This document shows, in pieces, positions 12,568-24,639 of a stretch of DNA of 64,000 nucleotides. This DNA comes from Erythroxylum novogranatense (Eukaryota; Streptophyta; Magnoliopsida; Malpighiales; Erythroxylaceae). The notes below the pieces were generated by a model, which did no database searches, was not told where the DNA came from, and saw nothing but the letters and a program-made list of their open reading frames with translations. The translations under genes and the position numbers were made by a program. The stretch spans positions 21,518,847 to 21,582,846 of the forward strand of contig CM057230.1 in assembly GCA_029891385.1 (NCBI GenBank), written 5' to 3'. Numbering within the stretch: the stretch's first letter is position 1; each line of letters begins with the position of its first letter.

Positions 12568-13454
12568 ACATCATAATAACAAGATTACACTATCCAGGAA
12601 TGATTATCTATATCCATGAAAATCTCCTCTATCTTTATATGATCTTTTTACATAATCTTTATCTCATAAAACTGATGTTCATCTACTGTGATTTTATCCA
12701 TTACATCATTCAAGATCTCTTCGTCTCTATCTATTAATGATGAGTCATTTATGCCAATCCGTTTACTTAAGCATACACTAAGTCCTTAGTTCATTAAGAA
12801 GTTAGCCTTAACTAAGTCAGCTCGTATATGGTCCACAACTTCACTAAAACTCGTATCATAATTTACTTGTTAAGTCACCGTAGAACTCTCACATATTTTC
12901 GTGGTGCGTTTAATCCAGCTAACCTTTTGTAAATCTTGCATCTCATATCTAATCTTGCGTCTCATCGAAAGTTTCTATCAATGTGCACTAATATATGTTA
13001 CCGCTTGAGATTGTCTCTTCTCGGTCTTTGCTTTTGTCCAATTTCATCAATATCCGTACAATCCTGCTCTCTCGAACTTAGGAGTCAGCACTACAGTCAC
13101 CCAGCAAGATGGAGAGAAGCAACAAACTGAAAACGGAGAGCACCAACGAAAACAAGCAACACGAAACACCCTGAATGGAGAGGATCAGCCGTCAGCGACG
13201 GAGTCCCAAATTTAGTTTTGGGGATAACGAGAAATTGGTACTTGGTTGTCAAATATTTGCTATATAGTTGTAAAATATTTGCTATATTCTTTATTAATTT
13301 TTAATCAAAACATAAAACAAAGATTGACTTGATTGGCAATTAGGGTTTTGGAAAGCAGCTGTAGGAGCATAGAGGTGGAGGACTTGACGCCTAAGGGGTT
13401 TAGTGTTGTTCTTGTCGTTAGTAGTAGAAGAGAGAGAAACAGTCAAGAGAAGAG
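12568..13454. promoter_or_regulatory. Upstream region of ASHR2, no other gene seen
   Basis: No frame is supported here. Near 13250-13290 the phrase AAATATTTGCTATAT occurs twice in tandem with a TATAG core, about 170-200 bases before the ASHR2 start, so it could hold the TATA element. The bases around 13420-13454 are purine-rich, like a plant 5' UTR. Confidence 0.35.
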
Positions 13455-14660
13455 ATGGAGAGTGAGGACGGAGGGCTAGTGAAAACAGTGGAGATTCCAG
13501 GAAGAGGAAGGGGTGTGGTATCTTGTAAGCCCCTCAGAGCAGGCCAAATCGTCCTTAGAGACTCTCCAATCCTCCTCTACTCTGCTTCACGGTTGACAAA
13601 CCAGCAACATTCATCCTACAACTACTGCAACAACTGCTTTAGAAATTTGCAGCAGCAACAACAACAAATCACCTTGTTGTCATGTCCAAATTGCTCCAAT
13701 CGTCGTTTCTGCGGCTCTGCTTGTTTATCTGCGGCCACTTCCTCTTCCCACTCTCCTTGGGCCTGCCAATCTCTTTCCCGCCTCCGCGATTTCCCATCCC
13801 TGCACAATCAACCCCTGGAGCGCCACCTTCAACTCCGCTTTCTCGTCGCCGCTTATAATCTTGCATTTTTCAACCCATCCCATTTCCAATCCTTATTGTC
13901 TCTCCAACCCCATTCCAATCGTCCCGATAATGTTGATGAGGAGACCCAATTCCTTCATTCCGTTATCTCCACTTTATGCTCTCCTTCATCTAACACTTCC
14001 TTTTTCGACTTGCAACTTACGTCCACTCTATTGGCTAAAGACAAACTCAACTCTTTTGCCTTAATGGAGCCTTTTAGTGTCGACGGGCAGAGATCTGTTA
14101 GGGCCTACGGTGTTTACCCCAATGCGTCTCTCTTCAACCACGATTGCCTTCCTAATGCTTGTAGGTTTGACTATGTGGATTCTGTTGATGCCAATAATAC
14201 TGACATCATTGTTCGAATGATTCATGATGTCCCTCAAGGGAGAGAGATCTGCTTGAGCTATTTTCCTGTGAATTGGGATTATCCCACCAGGCAGAAAAGG
14301 TTGCTGGAGGACTACGGGTTTTATTGTCAATGTGATCGGTGTAAAGTCGAAGCTAATTGGTCCGATAATGATGATGACAAAGATGACATTGTTGTTGATG
14401 AGAATGAAGTGATGGACGACGATGAAGGTGAGGAGCAGGTCGATGATGACGTGATGGAGGCAATCCAGGACGATGTTGACTCCAACTTTCCTCATGCCTA
14501 TTTCTTTGTGAGATACATGTGTGATCGTGAAAATTGTGGGGGCACTCTAGCTCCTTTGCCTCCATCCGACCCTAGACCATCTAGTCTTTTGGAGTGTAAT
14601 GTCTGTGGTAACATCAAGAAAGATGAAATCGTTGATGCTGATGTTGGGGGCGCTTCATAG
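13455..14660 (+). CDS. ASHR2: SET-domain protein, histone-lysine N-methyltransferase ASHR2 type
   Basis: The 401-residue single-exon protein belongs to the SMYD-like class of SET methyltransferases, which transfer methyl groups from S-adenosylmethionine to protein lysines; Arabidopsis ASHR2 is also intronless and about 400 residues. The SET domain opens at residues 10-40 (PGRGRGVVSCKPLRAGQ). It is interrupted by a MYND-like zinc module with cysteines 58, 61, 77, 80, 86, 90 and 104. It then shows the cofactor-binding NHDCLPN at 228-234, the ICLSY block at 265-269 and a post-SET C-x-C-x2-C at 291-296. An acidic stretch (about 304-345) precedes a C-terminal pair C356/C361 and C381/C384 that could bind another zinc ion. 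A glutamine run lies at 66-71. The frame is intact, and the start was chosen because the SET domain begins right after it. The biochemical substrate is not shown by the sequence. Confidence 0.92.
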   Translation: MESEDGGLVKTVEIPGRGRGVVSCKPLRAGQIVLRDSPILLYSASRLTNQQHSSYNYCNNCFRNLQQQQQQITLLSCPNCSNRRFCGSACLSAATSSSHSPWACQSLSRLRDFPSLHNQPLERHLQLRFLVAAYNLAFFNPSHFQSLLSLQPHSNRPDNVDEETQFLHSVISTLCSPSSNTSFFDLQLTSTLLAKDKLNSFALMEPFSVDGQRSVRAYGVYPNASLFNHDCLPNACRFDYVDSVDANNTDIIVRMIHDVPQGREICLSYFPVNWDYPTRQKRLLEDYGFYCQCDRCKVEANWSDNDDDKDDIVVDENEVMDDDEGEEQVDDDVMEAIQDDVDSNFPHAYFFVRYMCDRENCGGTLAPLPPSDPRPSSLLECNVCGNIKKDEIVDADVGGAS

Positions 14661-15602
14661 ACTGTGTGAGTGCTTTTATTCATGCTTCATTGCTCACTAG
14701 TTTGTTAGTTTTACCTTTTTTAAAGACTTTTAGTTGTTCTTGAGCGAGATGCAACTATGATAATGGGTCAGTCACTTAATTATATGAACTGATTCTCTAA
14801 TAATTCTGTTTGGTATGTGTCCCTTTTGCAATTGATCATAATATCAGTCCAGGAATATTGTTTGGTGGTGATGGTAATGAGGACAAATTCGTACAATAAG
14901 GGGAATACATTTCGTGTGGTTGGGATATATAAAATGCGTAGCTTTTCTTCCGTCCATTGCTCCCCTCCTAGATTGTGCCAATTGTTATGCCACCAACGAT
15001 GAACTAAGGTTTCTTTAAGTGAAGAGCACGTCCTCAGCATTTCAAAGCATCAAAAAGAAAGGGAAAGCAAGTACTTTTGTTTGTATTTCTTGACCTTTTC
15101 CCTTTCTTTACCTTGCCCTTGCTTCTGATAAAAGCTACCTGTAAGAATTTTGTTTCACTACTTCCAGATAGCCTTAGCACCACCTTTAGTGGCAGATAAA
15201 TGGGTCGTTGGTGGACCCTCCGAAGCTACGACAACACTTGTATTCTACAATATAGGATTATGGCTTCGTCTGCCATACCACATAGAAGCTAGCTTGTGAT
15301 TGGGATAAAAGTATTGATAATATGTTCACATCATGATTATTCATGTAAATGTATATTAAATGGAGCGACGTTTTCTTTTTGCATTTGGTACTCCCTGTAC
15401 TGGTCAATTCTATTTGGATTCTCAGTTATTTAGCAACAAGTTAATTCTCTCAAGTCCCTAGCAAAATTCACATTTTGGAATTTGAGTTCTAATAATTCAT
15501 TACGGCCCAAGCACAAAGGTCATAAACTCGGGTTTTTAACTTCCTCACCTGTTTCAATATGAACAAAGAAAAATAAAAGCTTTTATGTGGAGGATTTCTT
15601 AG
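14661..15602. other. ASHR2 3' UTR and spacer up to element A
   Basis: No further gene was recognised. The first few hundred bases are T-rich, as expected of a plant 3' UTR. Small frames on both strands at 14780-15040 have no domain. Confidence 0.5.
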
Positions 15603-16005
15603 TGGTCGGGCTTCGTTATTTGCAGGCAGATTCACCAAAATAATCCGTGACCGATCGGCCTATTTTTCGTAGATCGCTTTACGCCAGTCAAGCTCAAGTC
15701 CGACCTATGCCCTCCTACCCATCCGTAAAGCGAAGTCTCCCATGCAAACACGTGAAAGACATAAACCTACCGAAACCATATATATGATAATTCTCCCATA
15801 ACAGAGACGCAATCATAACCTAGTTTTTCTCTCAGATTCATGAACCTCACCTTCACCAAAAGACTTACTGAAGCGTCGGAGGGCTAATCGGACACAACTC
15901 CGATAAACCTTTTTGTTTTGCGTATCTTCACGCTGGATTCATCATAGAAAGTAGTCGATTTATGGATCCGAATCAAGATCGTAAAGTTCAAATGCAAAAT
16001 CGACA
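15603..16005 (+). repeat. 5' LTR of element A
   Basis: It aligns along its length with 33356-33759. Shared blocks include ACACGTGAAAGACATAAACC, ATAATTCTCCCATAACAGA and GCTAATCGGACACAAC. A TATA-like ATATATATGATAA lies at about 15779. The end is set by CA just before the primer site; the start is approximate. Confidence 0.75.
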
Positions 16006-16013
16006 GAACTAAT

Positions 16014-16026
16014 TGGCGCCCACCGT
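16014..16026 (+). other. Primer-binding site complementary to tRNA-Lys
   Basis: TGGCGCCCACCGT matches the complement of the 3' end of plant tRNA-Lys (…ACGGTGGGCG plus CCA). It lies 8 bases inside the 5' LTR. The tRNA assignment rests on recalled tRNA sequence. Confidence 0.7.
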
Positions 16027-16239
16027 ACGCGACTTCCGCACCACGCCCGTAAACACACGATCGGTCCAAAGCGACGACGATTTAACCTCGATATAGTCAT
16101 TGCGGCCTCGCGATGCAACGATGGGTTTGCAACTACCGCAACTCGCCACTGCATTACACATGTTTCAGACTAATCCTCGATCCTAACGATCAACCGCAAC
16201 CTCGTAACTTGGAACAAGAAAACAGAGTGTTGCTTTGAG

Positions 16240-17605
16240 GATAATGTTGCACTCAATATGCACCAATCTCCGACACCGACGGATGCGGATCCTTCCGCCG
16301 CTGCACACCTCCTCACCCAAAACAGATTGAGTAAGCAATGATCTATCGATCCGCCAGATTTTACAATCTCAAACCAAGAAATCGAGAATTCTCCACATCA
16401 AGCCGCCGCATGCACTAACATGACGACCGATCACCACCAATCGAAAACCTAGAAAAATCGTGACGATCGATTAACGCAACTATGAAGTTTCACCAGATCG
16501 CCTGACTCAAGACAATACAGCCTCCTTTACCTCTAAAATTTTGATAGCCTCCCAAGACCGCACCAAAATACCAACGCTCAAAAATACACCGAAAGATCAA
16601 TTCCAGACTACTTACAACACTTCCAATGATGATGAATCAGATCGCGCGGATGCTATCCAATATAAGGCTTTCTGACGCTTTCAAGAGGGAGTCCGACGAT
16701 GATTTAATAGTTACCTCCGGTCAGACACCGCTTGAGGATTTCATGCTACTTTTCCTCAATCGGGCCGCCACCAAGAAGTTTACCATGTAATGACTTTAGA
16801 GGTGATGCAACTTACCCAAGAAGAAACAAAGTTTTGGAGTTCATCACTTGGCTCAATAATGAAGCGATCGAGGTCCCCGACCTCACTTGCTCATTCCATG
16901 TTGGCAAAGACTCATGAGCAACACGAGACGAGGAGTTCAAAAGTCATCGCCCTCGATCACCCCGATCTATTCAGAGATCGTATATCGAGCGCATAAGTAT
17001 ATTCAAATTTCTAATAAGTATTAAAGAATACAAAACGTAAGGCGATGATCGCGAGCCGAGTGGTTTCGGGCGATAAGTCTCACAAGAGATGAGGGATCAA
17101 TGACTCGACGGGTTTAATCGGCTCAAGAAAGACATCACTAAGACTTTACCCCGCTTAATAACCGATATGCGAAAGTATTGGCGCTATGAGAGCGACGGAG
17201 AATCTATCCGAGAGCCCAATAAAATGAAGACCCTTACAAAGATAGAACCCGATCTATATCGTCGCTTCCACAAAGAGGTTCGGTCATGATACTAAGATTG
17301 TCGCGCTTGAAAAAGAAATCGAATCCTCATACAAAGGGAAGGTTAGGCCGATTCGTGAAGCACTAACAAAATGTCGACGGATAATCAACAGCAGATGTGC
17401 CTGCTAGACAATAGGCTACCGCTTTAGAGGCTAAATGACAGAATGATGGAGGGAGGCGTAATGCTAATACGTATAATCGACGAGAAGAGAGAGGGCGATC
17501 GAGGGAAAGAAACGACTAAACGCTTATTTGGGCAACAAGACGACCGACCGATCGGGTCATTAACATGATATTCGAGGAATGCAATCTAGGTGCCCAGAGA
17601 GCACC
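16240..17605 (+). pseudogene. Element A gag remnant
   Basis: The DNA aligns with the gag of element C read in reverse (63980-62600). Shared landmarks are the segment encoding CTTTCAAGAGGGAG (about 16678), GAGGATTT…CTACTTTTCCTCAATC (about 16733-16760) and TTCATCACT…GGCTCAATAATGAAGCG (about 16838-16866). It is interrupted by many small indels and stops, so no Gag protein can be made. It ends at a region corresponding to the INMIF motif before protease. Confidence 0.75.
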
Positions 17606-18640
17606 GCCGATATCGAGGAAAGTGCCTCCCATTTTCAAAATCTTAAGGAAAGTGAACGTGACCCAATTACAATGGTTTGACGAATCACGCGAAAGCTTTT
17701 CAACACTTAAAGCAATACTTATCCAAAGACGCCTATCCTACAAAGCCCTAGAGAGCGAGAGAACTCCGATTTTATACTTGGCGGTACAGGGTCGATCAAC
17801 ATGGTCCTTATTCGATTAGAGGGAAGCGAACACCACCGCTACTACGCCAAGAAAGTGTTGAACAACACCTCGTCTACTACTTCCAAAGTCATACCATTAA
17901 GGTATGGACCGATCAACCCTCGTGCAAAGGCCTTCAAAAGTCCGAGACTTTGCCCACTAATAAAGTGGGCGTAGAAATGAGAGTTCGATATACAATACAA
18001 ACCTCAAGACGATCATTAAAGCGCAGTGTTGGCGCACTTCATTGCGTAGATGAGCCAACCCACCAAGGACGAGCAATTCCCTCACCTGAGCTTGTTTGCT
18101 GACGGTCGTCCAACGCCGAAGATGCGGAGCAGGGTGATATTAATCCACCCAAATACTAAGAAATGGTGGAATACGCCATTCGGCTAATTCAAGGCCTCCA
18201 ATAACGAGGCGTAATATGAAGCTCGATAGCCTACCCAACTAGCCAAGGAGATGGGGGTGAAGCACTTAAAGATATATAATGATAGCAAGTGGTGGTCGGC
18301 AAAGTCACCGGGCATTACATGCTAAGGGAACAACATGATCGAGTACTTCGAATGGTAAAGCAGAGTTAAGTAATTTTGCAAGACTCGATCAACAGATAGA
18401 ACGAGCTCAAAATGCTAAGGCGGATGTATCTCCAAATGGCCTCAGATTGAGACGCCAAAATAACATTCGATCGAGCGATCAGACCGCTTAGCATTCGAAA
18501 ATCAAGGAAGCTCTCGACGTAAGTACCACCGATCGAGTTGGATGTAACCGATCACACAATAACTTTTGACGGAAAACAACCTAAGACGCGTCGGAGGCCA
18601 AGAAACTAAGAATAAAGGCAATGAGTACACTGGTCGTTAA
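17606..18640 (+). pseudogene. Element A pol remnant: RT end and RNase H, with protease/RT core deleted
   Basis: Immediately after the gag end, the sequence jumps to PPIFKILRKVNVTQLQW (about 17625), which in element C lies in the RT connection about 1.6 kb further on. Protease (DTG) and the RT palm (YVDD) are therefore missing. The remainder holds decayed RNase H blocks: a segment equal to LFADG (about 18095), KASNNEA near 18195 and KEMGVKHLKIYNDS near 18248-18290. These correspond to the second, archaeal-type RNase H typical of Tat elements. Confidence 0.7.
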
Positions 18641-19740
18641 CGACACTCTATACAAGCGGTTTTACGACCGCCGCTGCTTCGATGCTTGAATGAAGAAGAA
18701 GCAAGTGCAATGGCCAAGTCCATGAAGGGATGTGCGGAAATCATGTAGAGGCGTAATGTTGGCTCGCGGACCGATCGATCGACAAGGGTACCATCGTAGA
18801 CAATGAGAAGAGACCGCCAGAGAAAGTCAACCGATGTGAGACTCCGCCAGAGAAACAAAGAATTGCCTCACCAAATTAATCGAGATGATGAAAATTATGA
18901 GTCATCCTATCCCGCTCAAACTTCAATGGGGAATGGATATATCGGGCCCTTCCTCTCGGCCCGGGATGTAAGAAGTTCTTGATAGTATGTGGAATACTTC
19001 ACCAAACGGGCGTGTTTTAACCGCCGCCATAATTTCGAAAGCGTAAGGTGGAGAACTTTGTGATTTAAAATATACTTACCCGCTTGGATGCCTATGGTGT
19101 TGGTTACGGATAACGGTCGGCGCTCGATAACGATAAGTTCAGATATTTCTGACGGCGATTAAAGATCAAGCTATAGCTAACTTCAAGAGTTTATCCTCAA
19201 AGCAACTACTTCTAAGGAGAACACCAATAAAAAGATAATGAGTGCTCTCGAAGCGCCTAGATGGCCGAAAGACCGGTGGAAAAACTAGACGAAGTATTGT
19301 AGTATACAGTAAACACACCGAATCTGAGCCACAGGGAAACACTGCTCAGATGACCTTCGGCGTAAGCTCTAGTTCCAAAGATAGGTGGTATTGCATAATC
19401 AAAGGGTGTCGGGCCATGAAGAAGAGCAGAATGATGAAGCCCGCAGAGTGGAACTCGCTCTCCTCAAGAAGATAGAAAGGCGCACCGCATTTCCGAAGCC
19501 ATCGTGCAAAAGGCCACCAAATTCTACAATGTAAGGGTCAAGCCGAGCGATGTAAAGGTAGGCTACACGCCTTCACGAAAGGCCGAGGCACCGGAAGCAT
19601 CCTAGAAAGCTCCTGACAGACGTGGAAAGGACCCTATCGGTGATTAAGCAAGTTGGGCATGATTCTTACATCCCACGATGCGAAAGGGAAGGTTCTACCA
19701 AGACCTCGAACTCTCGAAACTCAAGGTGTTCTACCAATAG
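18641..19740 (+). pseudogene. Element A integrase remnant
   Basis: A decayed zinc-binding region (about 18720-18860) is followed by the catalytic core: the GMDI.GPFP segment near 18935, VTDNGR near 19100 and the third acidic block near 19220, where the glutamate codon GAG before AACACCAAT is retained. The C-terminal part runs to about 19740. Frameshifts interrupt it throughout. Confidence 0.7.
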
Positions 19741-19889
19741 ATAAGTTTTATTTCGCTAATCTTCACTTATTACCGCTTTTGTATACATGCGAACCTTTTT
19801 CCGTCCTCGCAGATGTGTTTTTAACTGCTCACGCCTCATTATCATCAATAAAGGGTTTTCGATTTCGCAATAAAAAGCTCCATTATACG

Positions 19890-20474
19890 TGGCAAAGAGT
19901 AAAAATCCAATCAACCATCGCTCGACATCTCCATAGATCGACCACGGCTTTGGCCGGTCGCCAAGACAAGATCCTCGGGACCTCGCCGCCACCGCCTTTA
20001 AGATTCAGATAGATCGATTATGGTCGGGTCGCAAGACAAGATCCTCGGACCCTCGCCGCCACCGCACGACATCTCCATAGATCGACTACTATTCGGTCGG
20101 TCGCCAAGACAAGATCCTCGGACCTCGCCGCCATCGCCTAAGATTCCATAGATCGACTACGACGGTCAGTCGCCGAGATAAGATCCTCGACCTCGCCGCC
20201 ATCGCCTAAGATTCCATAGATCGACTACGATTTATCGAGTCGTCAAGACAAGATCCTCGACCTTCGCTCGCCATCGCCTAAGATTCCATAGATCGATTAC
20301 GATCGACGGTCGCCAAGACAAAATCCTCGACCTCGTCAAATCGTCCAAGATTCCATAGATCAACCATACCAACGGTCGCAAGACAAGATCCTCGGACCAT
20401 CGTCAAATCGCCCAAGATTCCATAGATCGATTATAAATGACGGGTCGCCAAGACAAGATCCTTGAACCTCGCTT
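19890..20474 (+). repeat. Hairpin-core tandem array of element A, part 1
   Basis: About eight imperfect units of roughly 55-75 bp each contain CGCCAAGACAAGATCCTCGG followed by CTCGCCGCCATCGCC-type spacer and CATAGATCGACTAC. The core is the reverse complement of the repeat core in element C. The array is cut by insertion of element B and resumes at 29886. Confidence 0.85.
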
Positions 20475-22853
20475 CAGAACGCCTCACATTAGGGTTAGAA
20501 TAGTAAAGGAATTTAGTACTAATTATGTTTGTTATTTGCTTATTCACTATTTGCTTAAATTGTGCATAAGTATTTTGCATGCATTCATGGCATTTTCCTG
20601 AATTGGTTTAATGAAATTTTGATTGATTTGGACAAGATTATTATAATTTTCGTAATTTTGTATACTTCAAATATTTTTAGAAATTAATGGAGGATTAGTT
20701 TTGAGTTGACAATTTATTTTGAGAGTCATTATTTTCGACTGGAATTTTGGTAAATTTTTGAAAGTTTTCGAACTTTGGGTATTTATTTGTTATAAAATTC
20801 ATAACAATGTTTTCTTATTTATTATTATTTGGACCTATTAGTCGCTTGTTAGCTTTATCGCATCCAAACATACACGCAATCTAATTAAATAGAACATTAT
20901 CGCTATTCTCACCTAATGCATCCTTTACCCATCCATCAAGAGAGATAATGAAGGTTATTCACTCACCAACACCGCTTAATCGCACTTTGCTGGAGTTTTC
21001 TTTGAAAGTCGTAAGTAGGATTTTATGGTTAGTTTCTCATACGCCAATTACATCTTTATTTTTTTTTGTTACCGATCATGCCGGATTATGGAGACGCTGG
21101 TGTTAGTTAATACCGTAGAGAAAGAAAGGGGAAGGAATTTTTATATTTATCATATTTCAAGATTAGGATAATTCGATAGGTTAGAATTGTTAAATAGGTT
21201 AGTTGTAAAGTAAAAAGTTAAAGGAAGGGAAAAAGAAGAAAAAAAAAGAAAGAAGAAGTTTGAGTCCTAAGTCGAAGGTCAAGATGATGAACAAAGGCAA
21301 AATAGTGAATAAAGCAAGTAATAGTGAACAACGCTTGCACATAAAGAACGCTGATCAAGTGAACAAAGAATCGACGATTTTTGTGGCAAGAATCATGATT
21401 TGTGAATAGTAACCGACGTATTTGTGAACAATAGTCATACGATTTTTTCACCCAAAATAATTTATTAAAATGTATAACCGCTTAGGTAATAATGGCTAGT
21501 TAATCTACATAAAACGGCTAGTTTATAAAAATGCTCTATAAATAGATACCACCTCCATCATTTACTTCATCCCTTACCTCACAAGTGATTCTCGACGAAA
21601 ACCAAATTTCAAATGTTGTCCGCTATTTCATTTTTTGTCTACTTTTATTATTATGTATCTTGTTTCATTCTTAGCGTAGAAATTAAAATGATTCAACTTA
21701 CTCTTTTTCTTTTTAGCATGTCCTATGATCTTTATGTTGCTTATTGGCATAAAGATTTGAGAATTAATGTCATATCTATTCATTAGTTCTCTAAAGGTAT
21801 AATGAATTTGTACATTTTCGCATTTAATTGGTATAGACTTGCTTTCATTTGAATACTGCAATATCGCCAATTTCTTGAAACTTCATGGTTCATTCGGTCC
21901 CATGAGTTGTTGATTAATCCCAAAATTTGTCGCTTAACAAGCATCATACTCGCTATCATACAAGAATTAAGAACAATAATAATTTGGTCCGTGTTCCTTA
22001 TCATAGAGGAAAGACCACCGCCGGATATTATCGAGACAATAAACACTAAGGGCGATTTAGGTAAATAATACAGTCAAGAATTTTAGACGTAATATAGGTA
22101 GAAAATTTCAGTAAGTACTTTAGGTAAGTAAATTTTGTAATGTTAATTTTGTGAGTCAACCTAGATGATGTCTAGGATTGATTTATCGGAGTGCTATTTG
22201 CACGCATACGAATGACTGAAATGATCTTGCTCGTTGTAAACCGTAAGTCCTAATATGGGTAAATAGTACGCCAGAAGGTCTCGCAATGCCTCCGTTATTC
22301 GACACTTTGGTCTCCCGATATCGACATATGTCTCTCCCGCCGATACTAATTATGGTATCTCCGTATAAGTCCCGCTACCCACTTCGCTCATAGATTTATA
22401 GTTTGATTTGTTATGTATTCGATATCCGCTTGATAATCGATATAAACTAGAATATATTCTCGATTACAAGGATCTCCTGTTACGTTGCTCGCTTAGTATA
22501 AAAATCTTTTAAAATGCATTCTTTCGCTTCCAAATCGGTTAATATAGATTAGTTATTACTCACTAAGCTATATGCTTAGACGATGGATTTGCCCTGCAGG
22601 TTCGAGCTAAGAGATTAAGGACCGTGACAAGTCAACCGCAGATGCCAAAAGAGTCTCGAGTTTTGTGTCGCGCGAAAATGTATTTTGTTTGGTTTGTTTG
22701 GGCCTCGTAAATATTCTTTGGATTTGTTTCAAATTACGAGATGTATTATATGTGTGTTACGCTTAGTTTTTAAAATGCATGTGAAACGCTTTGATTTGTT
22801 TGTCTGCCTTGGGTGGCATCCATGTATCCTCTCGGGGGTATTTAGGTGTTATA
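20475..22853 (+). repeat. 5' LTR of element B
   Basis: It aligns with 27482-29885 over its full length. Its first three bases differ from the expected TGT, and it ends GGTGTTATA where the other copy ends GGTGTTACA. Compared with the 3' copy it shows many one- to three-base gaps. Confidence 0.85.
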
Positions 22854-22858
22854 ATTTT

Positions 22859-22870
22859 TGGTATCGAGGC
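22859..22870 (+). other. Primer-binding site of element B (initiator tRNA-Met)
   Basis: TGGTATCGAGGC lies a few bases inside the 5' LTR and matches the usual TGGTATCAGAGC with minor changes. Confidence 0.75.
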
Positions 22871-22979
22871 GCTGGTTTAAAGCGATTCGGCTTAACAAAT
22901 ACTTGCCTATTGTTTGTTGAGTGTTTACGCTGTGTTATGGCCTAATGCGGTGTCCCATGTTTTGTCTATAGTAAGCACG

Positions 22980-24090
22980 ATGGAAGGATCTCACGAGATT
23001 GTTGACGAAGTCACGAGAGTAATCACGGAGCAAACACGCTCGAAACACCAGACCATCATGGTCAATCGAGGAGAAGCCGAGGTTCCACCTCCTCCTCTAG
23101 CTCGCGGAGAAGCTTTGATTAAGCCGCCCCAGATATGATGACCTTGTTGCATCGAATGACAACACCTAAGGTTCCATTGATCAACTAAGGAAGTATGGGG
23201 TCAAGAATTTTCGGGACATCTCGGAGGAATCAAGGGCCGAAGTTCGATCGAGAAGGTGAAGAGGGTACGGATGAGATTAGTTGTCCAACAGAAAGCGTAT
23301 GGTTCATCGTGTCTTGCTTCCCTTCTTCGTGGAGCCGCTTATGAATGTTGAAAATTTGTTTTACTTGAGTCCTCGCCATCGGTGCCTCGACTTGGGAATT
23401 CTTTGCTCGAGAATTTAGAACTAAGTATGTGACGGAAGCTTACGAAAGGATCGGTGGAAGCAATTCCCGAATCTTAAGCAGAGGAGTTTGTCATTCTCGA
23501 GTATGATCGGAGTTTAATCGGCCAAGAATATGCCCTCGAATCAGATCGATCAAGAGTTCCAATGTCATCAATTCGAGGAGGATTGCATGATTCGATCAAG
23601 GAGCGTTTGGCGGCTTTTCATGTTACAACACGTTACTTACCATCGGTTAGAACAGCCGCAATAAAAGTAGAAAGACAAGAGACGCATCGAAAGAAAGAAG
23701 TCGAGAAGAGGCTTTAATAGAGGAGGTCGCCTTCTTGAAACGAAGTCGAGAAAGTAGTTCATCCGCACCGAGAGTTGCTCGTAGATCCGTGATGAGGGAA
23801 AGCAACAAAACTTTCCTACACCGATCGCTTCTAGTAGGGTTCCTCTCGGGGTCGAGGTTCTAGTGCTCCGTGAGTGCCCACACCGCTTTATTCACCATCG
23901 GGTGTCTCACGGAGAGCTACAGTGCATGTTTTCGCTGTGGCGAAGACGGAGCATATGGTTGCAAATTGCCCTCTAAGACACCGATGGCAAGCTAGTGGAG
24001 AGGTTTCGCATGCTTAAGTCGGGAATGAGGTCGAGGAAGAGGCCGAGGTCGATATAATCGTAACATGGCTAATCCAAGCTCGCACTCGTA
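22980..24090 (+). pseudogene. Element B gag remnant
   Basis: An ATG at 22980 opens a frame of about 50 codons, followed by broken Gag sequence. Near 23930-23975 is the zinc knuckle (TTTTCGCTGTGGCGAAGACG, then CATATGGTTGCAAATTGCCC), which reads as CFRCGE...H..ANCP only across a frameshift. It is decayed. Confidence 0.65.
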
Positions 24091-24129
24091 AACCGTGAAT
24101 CGACCAATTTGTCTTCCTTCACGAGCTTA

Positions 24130-24560
24130 TGACCGAAGCTCGTGAGGATCGTGGATGCACCGATGTCATTCGCAGATGGTTTCTCTCTTTGGTTCTCGAA
24201 TTGTATGCATTAATTGATCCCGGATCTTCACATTCATATATCCGTGTTGGAGAAATGTTTGATAAGGAGATACTTATAGATCGCTTAGAATATGACATGC
24301 ATGTAACTAGTCCTCCAAGCGAGAGTGTGTCAGGTGAATCGTGTGGTTAGGAATTGTCCAGCTTATGATTCAAGGCGGTGAGTATGCAAAGCAGATCCGA
24401 TTAGATTGTCGCTTCAATGAATTCGATTTGATTCGGTATGGATTGGTGCCTAAACATCAAAGAATCGATCGTAATGCTAAGATAGTTTTCGAGGAGGCCC
24501 ACCACCGAGATTGTATTTCATGGTGGTTGCACAAGTGCTTTAACTAATGTAGTATCTGCT
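24130..24560 (+). pseudogene. Element B protease remnant
   Basis: The frame at 24129-24350 contains ALIDPGSSHSYI, an aspartic protease motif in the D-P/T-G-S form used by Tekay/Del elements, then YDMHVTSP. A stop near 24349 and a shift to the next frame follow. A segment near 24418-24465 corresponds to the EFDLI...D.L..H conserved block. Confidence 0.7.
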
Positions 24561-24639
24561 ATGCAAGCTCAAAAGCTTCTAAAAAAGATGTGTGAAGCTT
24601 ATCTAGAGTTTGTACTTGATTCCTAGAAGGAATATAGTA

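Noticed and set aside
14061..14495. 144-codon minus-strand frame inside ASHR2
   Set aside because: It is the reverse shadow of a well-supported SET-domain coding region and has no domain of its own.
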